Assembly: GCA_003635195.1 (NCBI GenBank)
Contig: PYIY01000189.1
Location: 1 to 59,498 of the forward strand
Direction: 5' to 3'
Origin: Candidatus Poribacteria bacterium
Lineage (GTDB): Bacteria; Poribacteria; WGA-4E; WGA-3G
DNA length: 59,498 nt
The position numbers were made by a program, and so were the translations under genes. The stretch's first letter is position 1, and each line of letters begins with the position of its first letter. The notes beneath the pieces were generated by a model. That model saw only the letters and a list, made by a program, of their open reading frames with translations. It did no database searches and was not told the DNA's origin. Below, in pieces: positions 26,479 through 34,416 of this stretch.

Positions 26479-27099
26479 ATGGATTTCGGTACCCTTTTTC
26501 GGTTGGCAAATCTCCTAACGCTTTTACGGCTATTCCTGATACCTCCCTTCATTTTCTGTTTTCAGGCAGATATGATGGTGCCTGCGCTTGCTATTTTCGC
26601 ACTCGCTGCGCTAACAGACAATATTGATGGAAAAATCGCACGGAGACAAGGTGTTACGAGTTTCGGGAAGTTCATGGATCCGCTTGCAGATAAGTTGTTG
26701 ATCGGTGCCGCCTTAATCTGTTTAACCTTTTTTGAGGGGATCGGCGGTGGACTCATCCCGATGTGGATGGTTGTTATTATTATGGGGCGTGAAGTTCTCG
26801 TTACACTTCTGCGGGCCGTTTTCGCTGCGAAGTACGGGCAGGTCGTCTCCGCAAGTCAGTGGGGAAAATACAAAATGACTTCGCAGCTAATCGTCTTGAT
26901 TGTTGGCTTAGTTTTGCTTGCAGTCCAGAACGAGCAGACCGGTACATTTATTTTGAGATCCCGGGGGCCAATCTATTTTATGATGTATCTACCGTTGGTA
27001 CTTACAGTCGGGTCTGGTGTGGAGTTTCTCGTCAATAACCGCAAAGCTTTATCCGCACTGATTTTTTCAACCCGTTACGATCCAGAAACAGGTGCGTAA
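26479..27099 (+). CDS. pgsA: CDP-diacylglycerol--glycerol-3-phosphate 3-phosphatidyltransferase
   Basis: A 206-residue membrane enzyme of the CDP-alcohol phosphatidyltransferase family. The signature D-x2-D-G-x2-A-R-x8-G-x3-D-x3-D is present as DNIDGKIAR...GKFMDPLAD (about residues 47-72), and several hydrophobic helices surround it. PgsA makes phosphatidylglycerophosphate, the precursor of phosphatidylglycerol. Its stop overlaps the next start (TAATG at 27096-27100), so thpR is translationally coupled. The pgsA-recA neighbourhood is widespread in bacteria, which supports the specific name over other family members. Confidence 0.88.
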   Translation: MDFGTLFRLANLLTLLRLFLIPPFIFCFQADMMVPALAIFALAALTDNIDGKIARRQGVTSFGKFMDPLADKLLIGAALICLTFFEGIGGGLIPMWMVVIIMGREVLVTLLRAVFAAKYGQVVSASQWGKYKMTSQLIVLIVGLVLLAVQNEQTGTFILRSRGPIYFMMYLPLVLTVGSGVEFLVNNRKALSALIFSTRYDPETGA

Positions 27100-27692
27100 T
27101 GTCCACAGTTAAAGGGAATGGAGTTCGCTGTTTTGTAGCGATTGAAATACCGAAACCGGTGCAGGCGTTGCTGAAACCTGTCCAGACACACCTTCACTCC
27201 GAAATTCGCAAAGTTTCGTGGACAAAGTCCGGCAACTTCCATCTCACCTTGAAGTTCCTCGGTGATGTTGATGCTGAAGCGATGGGTGCTGTGAGCGAAG
27301 CAGTTGAAAACGTCGCCACTACACAGACTTCATTTTCTATTGAGTTCGGTGGTATTGGGGCGTTCCCAACCCTTGCGCGTCCGCGGGTGATCTGGGTAGG
27401 TATTAAGCACGGCGCAGCAAGTGTCTCACACCTTGCGAAAGCCGTGAACCTTGAACTGAAACGCCTCGGTTTTCCAACCGACAATCGTTTTCATCCGCAT
27501 CTTACACTCGGACGGCTCAGAAGTCCGATGAATCTGCAACCGCTCAAAAACGTTCTACGTAAATATGATACAATTGATGGTGCAACGGTGAGCGTCGATG
27601 AAATCACTGTCATGCAAAGCCAACTTCACCCTAATGGAGCGATCTATACACCTCTAAACGTCTGTCATTTTTCAGCGCGAAATCGGGGTTAG
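27099..27692 (+). CDS. thpR: RNA 2',3'-cyclic phosphodiesterase (2'-5' RNA ligase family)
   Basis: A 197-residue protein of the 2H phosphoesterase superfamily with two H-x-T/S-type motifs: FHLTLKFLGD (about residues 47-56) and FHPHLTLGRL (about 130-139). These two histidines form the active site. The family opens 2',3'-cyclic phosphates of RNA and shows 2'-5' ligase activity in vitro. The order pgsA, thpR, recA recurs in other bacteria. Overlap with pgsA suggests coupling. The C terminus has TVMQSQLHPNGAIYTPL, a typical end. Confidence 0.9.
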   Translation: MSTVKGNGVRCFVAIEIPKPVQALLKPVQTHLHSEIRKVSWTKSGNFHLTLKFLGDVDAEAMGAVSEAVENVATTQTSFSIEFGGIGAFPTLARPRVIWVGIKHGAASVSHLAKAVNLELKRLGFPTDNRFHPHLTLGRLRSPMNLQPLKNVLRKYDTIDGATVSVDEITVMQSQLHPNGAIYTPLNVCHFSARNRG

Positions 27693-27733
27693 AAACCCCT
27701 CCGACAAGAGAAATAAAGGAGAAACCTTAGAAC

Positions 27734-28795
27734 ATGTTAGATGAACAAAAACAGAAAGCGATCGACCAGGCGATCTCACAGGTGGAACGTGAATTCGGTA
27801 AAGGGGCGATCATGCGTTTCACAGACAGTGATGTCGTCCCTGTTGCAGCGATCCCGACCGGTGCACTCTCGCTTGATATTGCCCTTGGTATAGGCGGTGT
27901 GCCGCGCGGTAGAATCATTGAAATTTTCGGACATGAAGGGACTGGAAAGACGACTTTGGCACTCCATATCGTCGCCGAAGTCCAAAAAATGGGTGGAACC
28001 GCTGTGTTCGTTGATGTCGAACACGCGCTTGACACAACTTACGCTCGAAGTATCGGGGTTAACATGGAGAACCTATTGATTGCGCAGCCCGATGCAGGCG
28101 AACAGGCACTGGAGATCGTCGAAACGCTCATCCGTAGTGGTGCGATTGACTTGGTCGTTGTTGATTCAGTGGCGGCATTGACACCCCAAGCCGAGATTGA
28201 AGGGGAAATGAGTGACTCGCACGTCGGGTTGTTGCCCCGTTTGATGTCCAAGGCACTGCGAAAGTTATCCGGTGTTACCAATAAGTCTCAGACGTGTGTT
28301 ATCTTTACGAACCAGATCCGACAAAAGATTGGAATCATGTTCGGTAACCCGGATACTACACCGGGTGGACTTGCACTCAAGTTCCACGCCTCTGTCCGGT
28401 TAGAACTCCGCCGTGGCACGCAGATCAAAGAGGGTAATGAGATTCTTGGAAGCAGTGTGCGTGTCAAAGTGGCAAAAAATAAAGTGGCACCGCCTTTCAA
28501 GGAAACCGAATACGATGTTACCTTCGGGAAGGGGATTTCCAAGGAGGGGAACCTCTTAGATATTGCCGTTGATAATGACTTTGTTCAGAAAAGTGGTTCT
28601 TGGTTTGCCTACAACGGCGAGCGCATTGGGCAAGGTCGGACGAATGCCAAGAAGTATTTGGAGGACAATCCTGACGTTGCCGCTGAGATTGAAGCGAAGA
28701 TCCGCGAAACATTGAGCATGGCACCAGATGCAGGGGCTGGCGCGATTCCTGAAGACGGAGATGAAGTTCACGATACAGTTGAAGTCGCGGAATAA
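27734..28795 (+). CDS. recA: Recombinase RecA
   Basis: A 353-residue RecA with canonical order: an N-terminal helix (QAISQVEREFGKGAIMRF), Walker A (GHEGTGKTT, about residues 65-73; most bacteria have GPESSGKTT), Walker B (LVVVDSVAAL), the L1 loop region and the L2 region (FTNQIRQKIGIMFGNPDTTPGG). The acidic tail is short. It forms filaments on single-stranded DNA for repair and for activating LexA-type autocleavage. AAGGAG lies before ATG 27734. No recX or lexA gene follows; instead the Pup-proteasome locus begins 280 bases on. Confidence 0.98.
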   Translation: MLDEQKQKAIDQAISQVEREFGKGAIMRFTDSDVVPVAAIPTGALSLDIALGIGGVPRGRIIEIFGHEGTGKTTLALHIVAEVQKMGGTAVFVDVEHALDTTYARSIGVNMENLLIAQPDAGEQALEIVETLIRSGAIDLVVVDSVAALTPQAEIEGEMSDSHVGLLPRLMSKALRKLSGVTNKSQTCVIFTNQIRQKIGIMFGNPDTTPGGLALKFHASVRLELRRGTQIKEGNEILGSSVRVKVAKNKVAPPFKETEYDVTFGKGISKEGNLLDIAVDNDFVQKSGSWFAYNGERIGQGRTNAKKYLEDNPDVAAEIEAKIRETLSMAPDAGAGAIPEDGDEVHDTVEVAE

Positions 28796-28864
28796 TACGA
28801 AAAGTGTATACGGGTTTCCGCTTTGCATCCATTTATGATGCGTTTGAAAAAGGTAGACTTTTTC

Positions 28865-28893
28865 TTGACACTATTTTTTCAAAGTGATATACT
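28865..28893 (+). promoter_or_regulatory. Sigma-70 promoter of the proteasome locus
   Basis: TTGACA (28865-28870), 17 bases, TATACT (28888-28893). The proteasome ATPase start is 183 bases downstream, so the leader RNA would contain the whole inverted heptamer element at 28903-29058. Confidence 0.75.
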
Positions 28894-28902
28894 CTAATAA
28901 AA

Positions 28903-29058
28903 TGGTTGTCAGTCGTCGGTTAGCGGTTTGGCTTTTGAAATTAGAAAATCTTTTTCTATCTCGGACGTTCTTATAGGTAACGACGGTTACAAGAAGCTGT
29001 TAGAGAATCAGAAACCTCTTAACTGAAAACTGATAACCGATGACCGATAACTACTTGG
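28903..29058. repeat. Inverted heptamer element in the ARC ATPase leader
   Basis: The left arm is GTTGTCAGTCGTCGGTTAGC. The right arm contains AACTGAAAACTGATAACCG and continues to GATAAC, largely complementary. Both arms step in 7-base words. The loop holds AATCAGAAACCTCTT, also seen at 25556-25572. Confidence 0.65.
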
Positions 29059-29076
29059 AAAGTGAGAACTTGACGT

Positions 29077-30861
29077 ATGGGTATCAAAAGAGGAAATTCC
29101 GAGGATGCCTTTGAGGAGCAAAAAACGCTTGATGTTGTCTGGTATCAACAGCAGATGCGTGCCCTTCAAGGGACAATTGACATGCTTGAAGGGGAACTCG
29201 AAAGCATGCGGCAGCAGCAGCGGGTTGTCCATGTCAAGGAACTTGAAACACAACTCTATGAGACGCAGCGTGAGTTAATGGCGGCGGAGCGACGGAATAA
29301 GCGGTTAACGAACACCTTGCAAGAAGCCAAAGAGAAGCTGCAAATCCTCAAGGAAAAAGTCGTTCAACTCAGTGCGCCTCCCAATAATTACGGAGTCTTC
29401 CTCGGCGCGAACGAAGATGGTACTGTCGATATTGACATCAGCGGCAGAAAATGGCGCGTCAATATCGATCCAGCACTCAAGGATAAAACCCTCGCGGTCG
29501 GGCAAGAGGTCATCGTCAATAGCGGAATGAACGTTGTCGCCCTTAAAAGTGCTGAAAGGCACGGCGATGTCGTGAAAATTAAAGAGCGCATTGAAGATGA
29601 ACTCGCTATTGTCAGCCTCCGCACCGATGAAGAACGCGTCGTCAGAATAGCCGAATCCCTTAAAGAGGAAACCCTGAAAACCGGTGATAATGTACTCCTC
29701 AACCATACGACAAGCATGCTTATGGAGAAACTCCCCAAGCGGGAAGTGGAAGACTTGCTGCTTGAGGAGGTGCCAGATATCGGTTACGCCGACATCGGTG
29801 GACTTGATACACAAATAGAAGCGATTCGGGACGCAATTGAACTGCCGTACCTCTATCCGAAAGAGTACGAAGAGTTTAACCTCTCACCGCCGAAGGGTGT
29901 GCTGCTGTACGGCCCCCCCGGATGTGGTAAAACTTTGATCGCCCGAGCCGTCGCAAGTAGTATAGCCGAACGCGTCCGAAAAGAGAGCGGCAATGATGAA
30001 GTTCGCGGTTATTTCATCAATATCAAGGGACCTGAACTCCTCAATAAATACGTCGGCGAAACCGAACGTAAGATCCGAGAGGTTTTCCAAAAAGCGCGCG
30101 ATAAGTCAAAAGAAGGGTTTCCTGTTATCATTTTTTTCGATGAGATGGACTCCCTCTTCCGTTCCAGAGGTATGGGGATCTCATCGGATATGGAATCGAC
30201 GCTCGTGCCGCAGTTTCTCTCCGAAATTGATGGTGTTGAGAACTTACGGGATGTCATCGTCATTGGCGCGAGTAATCGGCAAGATCTGCTTGATCCGGCG
30301 GTTTTACGTCCCGGTAGACTTGATGTTAAAATTAAAATTGATCGGCCCAACTTAGACGGTGCTAAGGACATCTTTGCGATATATCTAACACCGGAGCTAC
30401 CCTTCGCTGAAGAGGTTTACCAGCAATTTGAGGGAGATACAAAGGCCGCCGTGGACCACTTCATTGATGAAGCTGTCCGTGAGATGTACGCCACCACGGA
30501 TGAAAATCGGTTTATTGAGGTGACTTATGCCCGTGGCGAACGTGAAACCCTCTTTTTTAAAGACTTTGTCAGTGGCGCGATGATCGAAAACATTGTTTCA
30601 CGCGCCAAGAAAACAGCAATCAAACGCTTTATTGGTTCCGACGGAACGGACAAAGGCATGTGTCTTGACGATCTCAAGGCAGCCATCAGGGAAGAGTATC
30701 ACGAAAATGAGGATCTGCCGAACACGACGAACCCGGATGATTGGGCAAAAATTTCAGGTCGGAAAGGCGAAAAAATCGTTAATATCCGTGCGTTGATTAA
30801 TGAACCGACACGCGAGAAAAAACAGGATGTTCGAGTCACCCGAGGCGGGACTTTTCTCTAA
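29077..30861 (+). CDS. mpa: Proteasome-associated AAA+ ATPase (ARC/Mpa)
   Basis: A 594-residue ATPase of the ARC/Mpa type. The N-terminal coiled coil (about 20-110) should bind Pup; two OB-fold parts follow (about 110-230). The AAA module has Walker A GPPGCGKT (279-286) and Walker B IIFFDEMDS (about 351-359). The C terminus is GGTFL, where Mycobacterium Mpa ends in GQYL: a hydrophobic-aromatic-X tail that docks into proteasome pockets, here with F instead of Y. It unfolds pupylated proteins and feeds them to PrcA/PrcB. The start has only a weak ribosome site. It has its own promoter after recA. Confidence 0.93.
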   Translation: MGIKRGNSEDAFEEQKTLDVVWYQQQMRALQGTIDMLEGELESMRQQQRVVHVKELETQLYETQRELMAAERRNKRLTNTLQEAKEKLQILKEKVVQLSAPPNNYGVFLGANEDGTVDIDISGRKWRVNIDPALKDKTLAVGQEVIVNSGMNVVALKSAERHGDVVKIKERIEDELAIVSLRTDEERVVRIAESLKEETLKTGDNVLLNHTTSMLMEKLPKREVEDLLLEEVPDIGYADIGGLDTQIEAIRDAIELPYLYPKEYEEFNLSPPKGVLLYGPPGCGKTLIARAVASSIAERVRKESGNDEVRGYFINIKGPELLNKYVGETERKIREVFQKARDKSKEGFPVIIFFDEMDSLFRSRGMGISSDMESTLVPQFLSEIDGVENLRDVIVIGASNRQDLLDPAVLRPGRLDVKIKIDRPNLDGAKDIFAIYLTPELPFAEEVYQQFEGDTKAAVDHFIDEAVREMYATTDENRFIEVTYARGERETLFFKDFVSGAMIENIVSRAKKTAIKRFIGSDGTDKGMCLDDLKAAIREEYHENEDLPNTTNPDDWAKISGRKGEKIVNIRALINEPTREKKQDVRVTRGGTFL

Positions 30862-31017
30862 AGAATAGTTACAAGTTATAAGTTATAAGTCGGGTTTCTG
30901 GTCCTCGTGTCTCTTTGTTACCTTTTCATTTCAATTGGGTAACAACGGCTCCTAAGAGGGACAAAACCCTCGGAGCCCTCTTAACTAAAAACTTATAACT
31001 AATGACCAACAACTATT
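30862..31017. repeat. Inverted heptamer element between ARC and dop
   Basis: The left arm AGTTACAAGTTATAAGTTATAAG and the right arm AACTTATAACTAATGACC...AACAACT mirror each other in 7-base steps. It fills the whole intergenic space and leaves no Shine-Dalgarno for dop. Confidence 0.65.
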
Positions 31018-31020
31018 AAA

Positions 31021-32532
31021 ATGGAAATACCAATAATAATGGGAACAGAGACTGAGTATGGCATCTCAGTCAAAAATGCACGTGAGCAAGACCCGGTCGC
31101 TGCCTCTACCTTGGTGGTCAACGCCTATAAGACCTGTAAGGGAGATGTTCCGAGTTCTGCTACCTCTGTCACATGGGATTATGATCAGGAAAGCCCGTTG
31201 ATGGATGCGCGCGGGTTTCTTGCAGAGACAGAAACACCGATCTCCGAAGCAGACACCAGCAATGCTGTTAATGACATCCTGATCAACGGCGGGCGTTATT
31301 ACGTCGATCACGCGCACCCTGAGTATTGTACGCCGGAATGCGCAAACCCACGCGATCTGCTGCTATATGAAAAGGCAGGCGAATTGATATTAGAAGTCAG
31401 TAGACGCGCAGCTGAACGATTACTACTTGACAATCAGGAAGTTATCATATATAAAAACAATACCGATTACAAGGGGCATAGTTACGGCGCACATGAAAAC
31501 TATCTCATGTCCCGTAAAGTACCGTTTGATGCTATCGTTGACGGGTTGATGCCGTTCCTTGTTACGCGGATTATTATCACGGGGAGTGGTAAAGTCGGTG
31601 CCGAGAATGGAAGTGAGGAAACGGATTATCAAATCTCCCAACGCGCAGATTTCTTTGAGAAAGAAGTCGGGCTTAGCACTATGGTCAACCGACCCCTGAT
31701 TAACACGCGTGATGAACCGCATGCTGATGACAAACTCTATCGGCGTTTACACGTTATCGTCGGTGACTCAAACATGTCTGAATTCAGCATTTATCTCAAA
31801 GCAGGCATCACTTCTATCGCGCTCCAGTTAATCGAGAAAGGTGTTGTCGGAAAAAAATTCAGTTTGAAGGACTCCGTCGCAGCGATAAAGCGTATCTCGC
31901 GCGACTTATCTTGCAAAGAAGAAATCGAACTCGCGGATGGACAACAGTGGTCGCCGATAGAAGTGCAACGCGCGTATCTCAAGCTCGCGCAACAACATCT
32001 CACATCTGAGGAACGGACCCCTGTCGTTGAGGATGTCCTCGAGAAATGGCAATTCGTGCTGGATAACTTGGAAATAGACCCAGGGCGGCTCAGTCGCCAT
32101 CTCGACTGGGTCATCAAAAAGAAGTTGCTTGATGCATACCGAAAACGGCACGGATATCAGTGGGACGACGCACATGTGCGGATGCTTGACCTACAGTACC
32201 ATGATATTCGTCCAGACAAAGGCCTCTATATCCGGCTGCTCAAAAACGGACATGTGAAACGCTTACTCAGCCATGAAGAAATTGTGCATGCAATGCACTA
32301 TCCACCTGTAGACACACGTGCCTATTTTCGAGGCACCTGTTTACGGAGATTTCCAAAGCACATTTATAGTGCAAGTTGGAATTCAATGATTTTTATCGGT
32401 AAATCGGGGGGGCTTGACAAAATTATGATGGATCGTCCCCACTTCGGAACACAAAAGATTGTTGGCGAACTGCTGAATAACTGTACAGCAGAGGAACTCG
32501 TTAAAGAAATCCGAGGCGATGCCTCAGGATAA
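31021..32532 (+). CDS. dop: Deamidase/depupylase of Pup
   Basis: A 503-residue member of the Dop/PafA carboxylate-amine ligase-like superfamily. The N terminus MGTETEYGIS is the ATP-binding strand. WDYDQESPLMDARGF holds the catalytic aspartate region (D62), which fits Dop rather than PafA because an inserted loop precedes it. VDHAHPEYCTPEC, SYGAHENYLMSR and NTRDEPHAD are all conserved. It deamidates the C-terminal Gln of Pup to Glu and also removes Pup from targets. It is the first of two paralogues here (PafA at 34417). There is no visible Shine-Dalgarno: the sequence before ATG 31021 is part of the repeat. Confidence 0.95.
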   Translation: MEIPIIMGTETEYGISVKNAREQDPVAASTLVVNAYKTCKGDVPSSATSVTWDYDQESPLMDARGFLAETETPISEADTSNAVNDILINGGRYYVDHAHPEYCTPECANPRDLLLYEKAGELILEVSRRAAERLLLDNQEVIIYKNNTDYKGHSYGAHENYLMSRKVPFDAIVDGLMPFLVTRIIITGSGKVGAENGSEETDYQISQRADFFEKEVGLSTMVNRPLINTRDEPHADDKLYRRLHVIVGDSNMSEFSIYLKAGITSIALQLIEKGVVGKKFSLKDSVAAIKRISRDLSCKEEIELADGQQWSPIEVQRAYLKLAQQHLTSEERTPVVEDVLEKWQFVLDNLEIDPGRLSRHLDWVIKKKLLDAYRKRHGYQWDDAHVRMLDLQYHDIRPDKGLYIRLLKNGHVKRLLSHEEIVHAMHYPPVDTRAYFRGTCLRRFPKHIYSASWNSMIFIGKSGGLDKIMMDRPHFGTQKIVGELLNNCTAEELVKEIRGDASG

Positions 32533-32543
32533 AGGAGAGAATC

Positions 32544-32741
32544 ATGTCGACTGAAAAACAACAGGAACACCTCAACCGTCATGTCGATGAAACCGAAGAG
32601 GTCCAACCCGATGTTGGCACCGGCGAAATGGATGAGGAGTTCGTCGAAGACTTAGACACACTTCTTGATGAAATCGATGAGATTCTGGAAGAAGATTCAC
32701 AGGAATTTGTCGAAAACTATATCCAGCGAGGAGGGCAGTAG
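32544..32741 (+). CDS. pup: Prokaryotic ubiquitin-like protein Pup
   Basis: A 65-residue acidic, probably disordered protein ending in YIQRGGQ. The second half, DLDTLLDEIDEILEEDSQEF, follows the Pup coiled-coil pattern that pairs with the ATPase's coiled coil. The C-terminal Gln means it must be deamidated by Dop before PafA can attach it to lysines; a Dop gene lies 11 bases upstream. Only one lysine (K5) is present, so Pup chains through the C-terminal region are unlikely. AAGGAG precedes ATG 32544. The stop codon lies within the prcB ribosome-binding stretch, so the two genes are coupled. Confidence 0.97.
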   Translation: MSTEKQQEHLNRHVDETEEVQPDVGTGEMDEEFVEDLDTLLDEIDEILEEDSQEFVENYIQRGGQ

Positions 32742-32743
32742 GA

Positions 32744-33538
32744 GTGCTCGACCTCAGTGATTATGGCACCTCCGACTTCTTCCAAATCCTCAAGCGTCGT
32801 CACCCCGAATTACTCGCGACGTTCAATGCGTCCGATGTCGCCGCAAATGCCCAGGTGCCGGAAGCGTCATTCCAGCCCTATGAAGGGACAACGGTCCTCG
32901 CAGTTGTCTACAACGCCGGGGTCGTTATGGCGGGTGACCGGCAGGCAACAGAAGGCTATCAGGTCGGCGAGCGGCGCATTCAGAAGGTCTATCCAGTTGA
33001 TCGGCACTCCGCAATTGCTGTTGCGGGTGCCGCCGGCCCCTGCATTGAAATGGCGAAACTCTTTCAAGTTGAGGTCGAATTTTATGAAAAGACGGAAGGC
33101 GTGAGCCTCAGCCTCGAAGGACAGGCAAACTTCCTTTCACACCTCGTGCGTTCAAACCTCGGACTCGCAATGCAGGGATTAATCGTCTTACCCCTCTTTG
33201 CTGGTTATGATTTAAAGCAGCAACGCGGTAGGATTTTTAAATATGATGCCATCGGCGGGCGTTATGAGGAAAACGACTATTACGCTATCGGTTCCGGCGG
33301 TAAAGATGCCCGTACGACCCTAAAAAAACGCTACACACCGGAGATTGAGCGCCAAGAGGCCTTAGCAATCGTCGCCGAAGCTATCTGGGATGCTGCCGAT
33401 GAGGATATCGCAACTGGCGGCCCTGATCTTATCCGAAAAATTTTCCCAACGCTTTACACTGTTACTGAAGAAGGTGTCGCCGAAGTTCCTGAGACGACTG
33501 TTGAGGAACTCTATAACGACCTCATCTCGCGTCTATAG
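32744..33538 (+). CDS. prcB: 20S proteasome beta subunit
   Basis: A 264-residue beta subunit starting at GTG 32744, two bases after the pup stop. A 48-residue propeptide ends in YEG; cleavage would free T49 as the N-terminal nucleophile (G|TTVLAV). With T49 as residue 1, D65 and K81 fall at positions 17 and 33, the usual catalytic pair, so the subunit should be active. The GSGGKDARTTLKK segment is typical. GGAGGGCAGTAGGA within the pup end serves as ribosome site. It assembles with PrcA into the 28-mer. The next gene, prcA, is separated by a repeat element rather than being overlapped. Confidence 0.96.
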   Translation: MLDLSDYGTSDFFQILKRRHPELLATFNASDVAANAQVPEASFQPYEGTTVLAVVYNAGVVMAGDRQATEGYQVGERRIQKVYPVDRHSAIAVAGAAGPCIEMAKLFQVEVEFYEKTEGVSLSLEGQANFLSHLVRSNLGLAMQGLIVLPLFAGYDLKQQRGRIFKYDAIGGRYEENDYYAIGSGGKDARTTLKKRYTPEIERQEALAIVAEAIWDAADEDIATGGPDLIRKIFPTLYTVTEEGVAEVPETTVEELYNDLISRL

Positions 33539-33539
33539 C

Positions 33540-33685
33540 GGAATAGTTGTCAGTTATCAGTACGATTTTCTCTCACTGCGAGGCATGAAAAACCTTTCAG
33601 TTAATAGTTAACAGTTAACAGTGTCCAGTTACCAGAAGTCTCTTTTAACTGAAAACTGAAAACTGGAAACTGGAAACTAAAAATA
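33540..33685. repeat. Inverted heptamer element splitting prcB and prcA
   Basis: The words AGTTAAC, AGTGTCC, AGTTACC step by 7 on the left. ACTGAAA, ACTGAAA, ACTGGAA, ACTGGAA, ACTAAAA step by 7 on the right. The two sets are complementary in order. Confidence 0.7.
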
Positions 33686-33690
33686 CAGAT

Positions 33691-34413
33691 ATGTCCACAC
33701 CCTATTATGTTTCACCCGAACAAATTCGTCAGGATAAGGAGGATTTCGTCCGTCGCGGCATCGCGCAGGCGAAGGAGGTTGTCGTCTTAGAATACCGAGA
33801 TGGACTCTTGATGGTTGCTGAGAATCCGCGCAAAACCACCTTTAAAATTTCTGAGATCTATGACCGCATCGCCCTCGCAGCAGCCGGTAGAATTGCTGAA
33901 TATGAGATACTGCGTGTTGTCGGCATCCGTGAGTCTGAAATTAAAGGCTTTCGCTACTATCGTGAAGACGTTACCGCAAAATGGCTGACAAACCTCTATT
34001 CGCAGCACATGGGTGCGGTTGCACAAGCCTGGGATGCCAAACCGTTAGAGATTGAACTCCTTGTATGTGAATTAGGGGCAACCGATGCCCCCGAAAACTC
34101 CGAGCTACAGAACAATCGGATTTACCATATCGCTTTTGACGGTATCTATTCGGAAGAGGAAAAGTATGCTGTTATTGGTGGACGTGCTACAGAGATAATA
34201 GAAATTTTGGAACGCCGCTACGCAGATGGGTTAGAGATAGCAGCAGCACTCCAACTCGTAACAGAGACTTTTCGGACTATTGAAGCTAACGCTGAAGTCG
34301 ATTATGAAATAACACCGCAGACAATAGAGGTCGCATGCCTTGAACGGACCGCTGAACGCCGAAAATTCCGGCGACTCTCTACTGATGAGGTCACGACACT
34401 TTTGGATTTTTAA
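33691..34413 (+). CDS. prcA: 20S proteasome alpha subunit
   Basis: A 240-residue alpha subunit: YYVSPEQIRQDKEDFVRRGIAQA is the N-terminal gating helix, then EVVVLEYRDGLLMVAENP and KISEIYDRIALAAAGRIAEY, the canonical alpha-type strand-helix run. It lacks a catalytic Thr, as expected. The C terminus is longer and charged, as in other bacterial PrcA. Seven copies cap each end of the PrcB rings and receive the ATPase tails. PafA starts three bases after its stop. The upstream sequence is repeat DNA with no clear Shine-Dalgarno. Confidence 0.95.
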   Translation: MSTPYYVSPEQIRQDKEDFVRRGIAQAKEVVVLEYRDGLLMVAENPRKTTFKISEIYDRIALAAAGRIAEYEILRVVGIRESEIKGFRYYREDVTAKWLTNLYSQHMGAVAQAWDAKPLEIELLVCELGATDAPENSELQNNRIYHIAFDGIYSEEEKYAVIGGRATEIIEILERRYADGLEIAAALQLVTETFRTIEANAEVDYEITPQTIEVACLERTAERRKFRRLSTDEVTTLLDF

Positions 34414-34416
34414 AAC

